From NCBI RefSeq assembly GCF_000349565.1, contig NZ_KB714631.1:194515-238343 (forward strand): DNA of 43,829 bases. The letters run 5' to 3'. Positions 40,081 through 43,829 of this stretch are shown here, piece after piece. The DNA is from Curtobacterium flaccumfaciens UCD-AKU (lineage in GTDB: Bacteria; Actinomycetota; Actinomycetes; Actinomycetales; Microbacteriaceae). Numbering within the stretch: position 1 is the stretch's first letter; each line of letters opens with the position of its first letter. The notes under the pieces were generated by a model. It saw only the letters and a program-made list of their open reading frames with translations. It had not been told where the DNA came from and made no database searches. The translations under genes and the position numbers were made by a program.

Positions 40081-40572
40081 GTGATCGAGTCGTCCGTGGT
40101 CGTGCGTCCTGCGACCCCGGAGGAGACCGACACCTGCATCGACCTGTGGGCCGCGGCCGTGGCGGCCCGTGACGGCGTCGCCGAGGACCCGGCGGTCCGG
40201 GAGCGCGCCCGGCAGAAGTTCGCCGCTGACCACGTCGCCTGGCTGGTGGCGCCCGGACCGGACGGTGCGGTGGACGGCTTCGTACTGGTCACGGCGCCCG
40301 GCACCGGACGGTCGACGGACCCGGCGGACGCCGCCTACCTGTCGTTGCTCGCGGTGTGTCCCGGCGTGCAGGCCCGCGGGGTCGGACGGTCGCTGCTGTC
40401 CGAGGCCGTGCACGATGCCCGGGTCGCCGGCCACCCGCGCGTGGTGCTGCACGTGCTCGGCGACAACGACCGGGCGGTGCGGCTGTACGAGGCGGGCGGC
40501 TTCGTGGCGACGGGCGACGAGTTCGCGCACGCGCTGAGCGGGGTCACCACCCGCGTGTACGTCGCGGGCTGA
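40081..40572 (+). CDS. GNAT-family N-acetyltransferase
   Basis: A 163-residue acetyltransferase. The acetyl-CoA loop VQARGVGRSL (about 99-108) and the LYEAGGFVATGD strand pair are clear. It starts with GTG four bases after the monooxygenase stop, but a leaderless -10 element inside that gene suggests independent expression. The substrate is unknown. The first strand (VVRPATPEETD) is typical. Confidence 0.8.
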   Translation: MIESSVVVRPATPEETDTCIDLWAAAVAARDGVAEDPAVRERARQKFAADHVAWLVAPGPDGAVDGFVLVTAPGTGRSTDPADAAYLSLLAVCPGVQARGVGRSLLSEAVHDARVAGHPRVVLHVLGDNDRAVRLYEAGGFVATGDEFAHALSGVTTRVYVAG

Positions 40573-40578
40573 CGCTGG

Positions 40579-41346
40579 CTACGCGTCCCGACCGTGCACC
40601 GGCGTCCACGTCGGGTAGGTCGCCGAACGCCCGTCGCCCGACGACGTGCGGGTGATCCGGCGCTGCAGCCACGGCAGGACGTACTCACGGTAGTAGCGGA
40701 GCTCTTCTCCCAGGCGCGCCCGGGTGGCGCCGGCGTCCGCGGGCTCGACCGGCGCGGGGCCGTCGAGGACCGCGTGCAGCGCCAGGTCCGCGACGCGCTG
40801 GTGCCCGGTGGCGTTCATGTGCAGCCGGTCGTCCGACCAGAACTCGGCGCGGCCGAGGTGCGGGTCGCGGGAGACGTCGACGAACGGCAGGCCGCGGCGT
40901 CGGGCGAGGGTGCCGAGCGCCTCGGCCCAGGCGTCACCGCGGCGGTTGATCAGGGAACCGAGGGGCAGGCGGGCGCTCGGGTCGGCCGGGCTGAGGAGCG
41001 CCAGGCGTGCGCCGGTGGCCTCGACGCGGTCGGCGGCGGCCTCGACCTGCCCGATCAGCGCGTCCACCTCGAAGCGCGGGCGCAGCAGGTCGTTGCCGCC
41101 GGCGCAGAAGGTGATCAGGGTCGGCGCCGGGTCGAGCGCGAGTGCGGCGCCGAGCTGGCCGTCGAGGACCCCGGCGAGCAGTCGGCCGCGCACCGCGAGG
41201 TTCGCGTACGAGACGTGGGCGTCCGAGGCGCCCGCCATCGCGCTCGCGAGTCGTCCGGTCCAGCCGGGGAACGGAGCGGCCCCGGCGTCGCCGATGCCCT
41301 CCGAGAAGCTGTCGCCGATCGCGACGTAGCGGATGGTGTCGTGCAT
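40579..41346 (-). CDS. SGNH/GDSL-type esterase or lipase
   Basis: A 255-residue hydrolase of the SGNH fold without a signal peptide. Block I is GDSFSEG with Ser13, block III has GGND, and block V is DRLHMNATGH with the Asp/His pair of the triad. Members hydrolyse esters, acyl-CoA or acetyl-xylan. The natural substrate is unknown. The start at 41346 was chosen because block I then begins about ten residues in. A GTG at 41364 is in frame. A 31-bp near-perfect palindrome lies just upstream. Confidence 0.82.
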   Translation of the reverse strand: MHDTIRYVAIGDSFSEGIGDAGAAPFPGWTGRLASAMAGASDAHVSYANLAVRGRLLAGVLDGQLGAALALDPAPTLITFCAGGNDLLRPRFEVDALIGQVEAAADRVEATGARLALLSPADPSARLPLGSLINRRGDAWAEALGTLARRRGLPFVDVSRDPHLGRAEFWSDDRLHMNATGHQRVADLALHAVLDGPAPVEPADAGATRARLGEELRYYREYVLPWLQRRITRTSSGDGRSATYPTWTPVHGRDA

Positions 41347-41375
41347 GCGCCCATCATCGTGCACATGCCTGTGCA

Positions 41376-41406
41376 GGTTCCCGGCACGACAGTCGTACCG
41401 GGAACC
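41376..41406. terminator. 31-bp near-perfect palindrome between acetamidase and SGNH genes
   Basis: GGTTCCCGG (41376-41384) pairs with 41398-41406, and ACGAC (41386-41390) with GTCGT (41392-41396), with one mismatch pair and a single-base centre. It lies downstream of the acetamidase stop and 30 bases upstream of the SGNH start, so it could be a terminator or an operator. Confidence 0.55.
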
Positions 41407-41421
41407 CGCATCAGCGAACCC

Positions 41422-42351
41422 TCACAGCACCGACTTCGGGACCCGGTGCAGGGTGACTGCGCCGACGGCGGCGAAGGGGTGCAACGGGTCCGGCGCGGTG
41501 GAGCCGGTCGGCCCGCCGAGCTTCGAGTCACCGACCGCGCTGAGCACCGCGTAGGCGTCCTCGGCGGTCCAGCCGTGCTCGTCGACGAGGAACGCGAAGG
41601 CGTCCTCGTACCCGCGCCGGACGCTCTCCTGCACGGGGTCGCCGAGACCGACGAACAGCCAGTCGTCAGCGGTCTCGATGCGGGGTGCGCGGAGCACGGG
41701 GCCGCCCTTGACCAGGTCGACGGAGACGATCGCGGTGCCCTGGGCCTCGATGGCGACGAACGACGACTCGCCCTCGGCCATGAGCGCGTGGATGTCGCCG
41801 ATCGACAGCAGTGCGCCGGGGACCCGGACGGGCAGGGACACGGTCGAGCCGGGGCGGGCCTCGGTGACGTCCATGTTGCCGCCCTCCGGGTAGGCCGGCA
41901 TGATCGTCGAGTTCTCACCCTCGGCCGGGGCCGTCCCGATGCACCCGATCATCGGCCGCACGGGGAACCGGTGCCGGTCGGACACCTGCACCGTGCCGTC
42001 CGAGATCGGGCATCGGCGGGCGAAGACCCGGTCGCCCATCACGTGCTGCAGGGCCCCGGAGCCGGGCAGGGACACCGACCACCCGTGCGTGGTCAGCTCG
42101 ATGGCGTGGATGGTCACCACGAGGGTGTCGCCGGGTTCTGCCCTCTCGACGAACACCGGGCCGGTCACCGGGTTGATCGGTGCCTGCAGCTGCGCCATGT
42201 CGTGGTGCTGGTCGAGTTCGGCGTAGACGGCGTCGGTGGTCTCGAAGCCGATGGTCTCGCCGGTGCCGGGGCGGACCCGCAGCACGGGCTCCCGGTCTGC
42301 GGAGAACCCGGGGCGGCCGAGGGTGTTCGGCAGGAAGTGGTCCGGGGTCAT
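41422..42351 (-). CDS. Acetamidase/formamidase
   Basis: A 309-residue amidase of the acetamidase/formamidase family, releasing ammonia from short aliphatic amides. The family phrases RVRPGTGETIGFETTDA near the N-terminus, MIGCIGTAP and PAYPEGGNMDV in the middle and LPVRVPGALLSIGDIHALMAEGE are clear. The last is the usual metal-binding D-x-H-A segment. The start ATG overlaps the stop of the upstream APC permease by four bases (ATGA), so uptake and cleavage of the same nitrogen source are probably coupled. Another small-amide or urea-type substrate is possible. Confidence 0.88.
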   Translation of the reverse strand: MTPDHFLPNTLGRPGFSADREPVLRVRPGTGETIGFETTDAVYAELDQHHDMAQLQAPINPVTGPVFVERAEPGDTLVVTIHAIELTTHGWSVSLPGSGALQHVMGDRVFARRCPISDGTVQVSDRHRFPVRPMIGCIGTAPAEGENSTIMPAYPEGGNMDVTEARPGSTVSLPVRVPGALLSIGDIHALMAEGESSFVAIEAQGTAIVSVDLVKGGPVLRAPRIETADDWLFVGLGDPVQESVRRGYEDAFAFLVDEHGWTAEDAYAVLSAVGDSKLGGPTGSTAPDPLHPFAAVGAVTLHRVPKSVL

Positions 42352-43754
42352 CGTGCGTCCTCCGTCGTCGGTTCTGCTTCCGAGCCGACCTCGGTGGAGC
42401 GGCCGGTGCGTCGGTAGTACAGGAACACGGCCGCGCCGACGATCAGCCAGACGATGCCGCCGACCTTCGCCTCGACCGCGGCGTTCAGCAGGACGTACCC
42501 GATGATCAGGAACCCGATCAGCGGCACGACCAGGTGCAGCAGCCAGTTGCGCGACTTCCCCTTGACGACGTGGTGCACGAAGACGGACACGTGCAGGAGC
42601 ATGAAGCCGAACAGCGCGCCGAAGTTCACGAGCGACGAGATCGTGTCGATCTGCCCGACGAAGAACAGCACCAGGATCGCGGACAGCACCGAGACGACGA
42701 TGATCGCGTTCTGCGGCACCTGGCGACCGTTGAGCTTGTGCAGGAACGCGGGCAGCTGACGGTCGCGGCTCATCGAGAAGAGGAGGCGGCTCGTCGCGGC
42801 CTGCGCGGCCATGGCGTTCGCGATGCCGACGGCGAGCACGTTGACGGCGAAGAACGCGGTGGCCCACCCGCTCGACGACGCCTGCTCGACGATGGTGAAG
42901 AAGGCGTTTCCGGCCTCACCCTTCGGGAACGCGTCACGACCCCCGGCGAGGGCGCTGGCGAGCCAGGTCTGCAGGATGAACAGGAACGCCACGATGACGA
43001 GCGCCAGGATCATCGCCGTGCCGGCTCCGCCACGACGGCCGGTGGACTCCTCGGACAGGGTGGAGATGCCGTCGAAGCCCAGGAAGCTCAACACCGCGAT
43101 CGACAGCGCCGACGCGATGAGCGGGGCCGACACCTTGGCCGGGTCCCAGATCTGCGCGGTGCTGAAGGACGCGTCCGGGATCGTGCCGCCGGTCAGCGCG
43201 ACGATCGCGATGACGACGAAGATCGCGACGAAGACGAGCTCGATGAGCAGGAAGATGCGGTTCGCGAGCTTGAGCGAGGACACCCCGGCCAGGTTGATGA
43301 CGGTGTTGATCGCGACGAACACGAGCGCCCACAGCCAGCGGGGCGTGCCCGGGAAGATGCCGACCATGCTCTCGGCGGCGAACACGTAGAGCAGCGTCGG
43401 GACGAGCAGGTAGTCGAGCAGGATCGCCCAGCCGGCGAAGAACCCGGCGGTGGGGTGGATGCCGCGGCCGACGTACGAGAACACGCTGCCGGCGAGGGGG
43501 ATCGACTTCGCCATCTGCGCGTAGGCCAGAGCGGTGAAGATCATCGCGACGAGGCCGACCAGGTACACCAGCGGCACCATGCCGCTGGAGGCGTTGTAGA
43601 CGGTCCCGAAGATCGCCCACGGGGCGATCGGGACCATGAAGACCAGCCCGTAGATGAGCAGGTCGGTGGTGCTGACGGAGCGCTTGAGCTCCTGCTTGTA
43701 GCCGTAGGCCTCGAGCTGCTGCTGTGCGGAGAGCTCGCTGTGCTGCTGCGACAT
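42348..43754 (-). CDS. APC-family amino acid/amine permease
   Basis: A 468-residue membrane transporter with 12 predicted segments. The first helix segment DLLIYGLVFMVPIAPWAIFG and the SFLGFDGISTLSEE segment near helix 6 are APC superfamily hallmarks, and AQAATSRLLFSMSRDRQLP (helix 8 loop) is the family signature. It probably imports an amino acid or amine. The downstream acetamidase, coupled by a four-base overlap, suggests a nitrogen-containing substrate. The start at 43754 is the first Met with MSQQHSEL. Upstream lies an 11-base G tract at 43792-43802. Confidence 0.84.
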   Translation of the reverse strand: MSQQHSELSAQQQLEAYGYKQELKRSVSTTDLLIYGLVFMVPIAPWAIFGTVYNASSGMVPLVYLVGLVAMIFTALAYAQMAKSIPLAGSVFSYVGRGIHPTAGFFAGWAILLDYLLVPTLLYVFAAESMVGIFPGTPRWLWALVFVAINTVINLAGVSSLKLANRIFLLIELVFVAIFVVIAIVALTGGTIPDASFSTAQIWDPAKVSAPLIASALSIAVLSFLGFDGISTLSEESTGRRGGAGTAMILALVIVAFLFILQTWLASALAGGRDAFPKGEAGNAFFTIVEQASSSGWATAFFAVNVLAVGIANAMAAQAATSRLLFSMSRDRQLPAFLHKLNGRQVPQNAIIVVSVLSAILVLFFVGQIDTISSLVNFGALFGFMLLHVSVFVHHVVKGKSRNWLLHLVVPLIGFLIIGYVLLNAAVEAKVGGIVWLIVGAAVFLYYRRTGRSTEVGSEAEPTTEDAR

Positions 43755-43791
43755 GTCGGGTTCCGTTTCGGGTGGAGGGACGGGTGCGGCT

Positions 43792-43802
43792 GGGGGGGGG
43801 GG
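43792..43802. repeat. Homopolymer of 11 G
   Basis: Eleven G in a row, 38-48 bases upstream of the permease start (poly-C on the coding strand). The length could vary by slippage, or it could be a sequencing artefact. Confidence 0.7.
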
Positions 43803-43810
43803 ACTTCCGG

Positions 43811-43829
43811 TCTGGAGGCGCGGGGCGGG
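43811..43829. repeat. TCTGGAGGCGCGGGG element at the window edge
   Basis: Related to the CGGCCTGGAGGCCCG elements, with the GGAGGCGCGG core also found in the 16435 and 18477 palindromes. It is probably the left arm of another palindrome that continues outside the window. Confidence 0.5.

Noticed and set aside
1..43829. Phage, transposon, antibiotic cluster or defence island
   Set aside because: No integrase, transposase, structural phage gene, NRPS/PKS or known defence module was recognised. Codon use looks even throughout.

Overview
The window is very GC-rich chromosomal DNA with strongly GC-biased third positions, frequent GTG starts, a Cys-less L36 paralog under a Zur-type box and mycobacterial-like LldD and Ald proteins. 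This fits a high-GC actinobacterium, most likely a Microbacteriaceae member such as Curtobacterium. The genus is inference. No rRNA, tRNA, CRISPR, phage, transposase or defence genes were seen. It reads as an accessory metabolic and transport region.

Layout. 1-7.9 kb: a secreted GH16 glycosidase, an LldD-type lactate dehydrogenase, a class III phosphodiesterase, a zinc-free quinone oxidoreductase, and a LolA-like protein coupled to an ABC ATPase and permease. 7.9-16.3 kb: a polyol catabolic island. It holds an FGGY kinase, then a leftward operon of polyol dehydrogenase (MDR), polyol permease, fused DhaK-DhaL kinase and RpiB-type isomerase. Divergent from the operon are an SDR dehydrogenase and a SorC regulator. 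The enzyme set matches the tetritol (erythritol/threitol) route: polyol to erythrulose to erythrulose phosphate to erythrose 4-phosphate. 16.5-18.5 kb: a truncated DinB-like gene and a ProP-type transporter. 18.7-19.9 kb: a zinc-limitation pair, a CobW-like protein lacking a P-loop and a Cys-less L36, with a Zur-like box between them. 19.9-25.8 kb: a phosphatase, glpD with a divergent second SorC regulator and paired operators, an AraC regulator and alanine dehydrogenase. 25.9-33.6 kb: TspO, CorA, GH36 alpha-galactosidase, a ClC channel, an orphan Rv0909-like antitoxin and sufS-sufU. 33.6-43.8 kb: three GNAT acetyltransferases, a TetR/quinone-oxidoreductase pair, a MarR/VOC pair, a P-loop kinase, an LLM monooxygenase, an SGNH hydrolase, and an acetamidase coupled to an APC permease.

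Cross-cutting signals. (i) Fourteen genes have a TAnnnT hexamer ending 6-8 bases before the start codon and no Shine-Dalgarno sequence, the signature of leaderless transcripts. (ii) Gene ends carry a family of long palindromes built on GGACGGGAGGC, and a related CGGNCTGGAGGCCCG element recurs. (iii) Several divergent regulator/target pairs carry duplicated near-perfect operators (TetR, MarR, glpD/SorC) that can be read by eye.

No wholly unprecedented system stands out. The best candidates for new biology are the single-kinase tetritol locus, the P-loop-less CobW-like protein, and the palindrome families.
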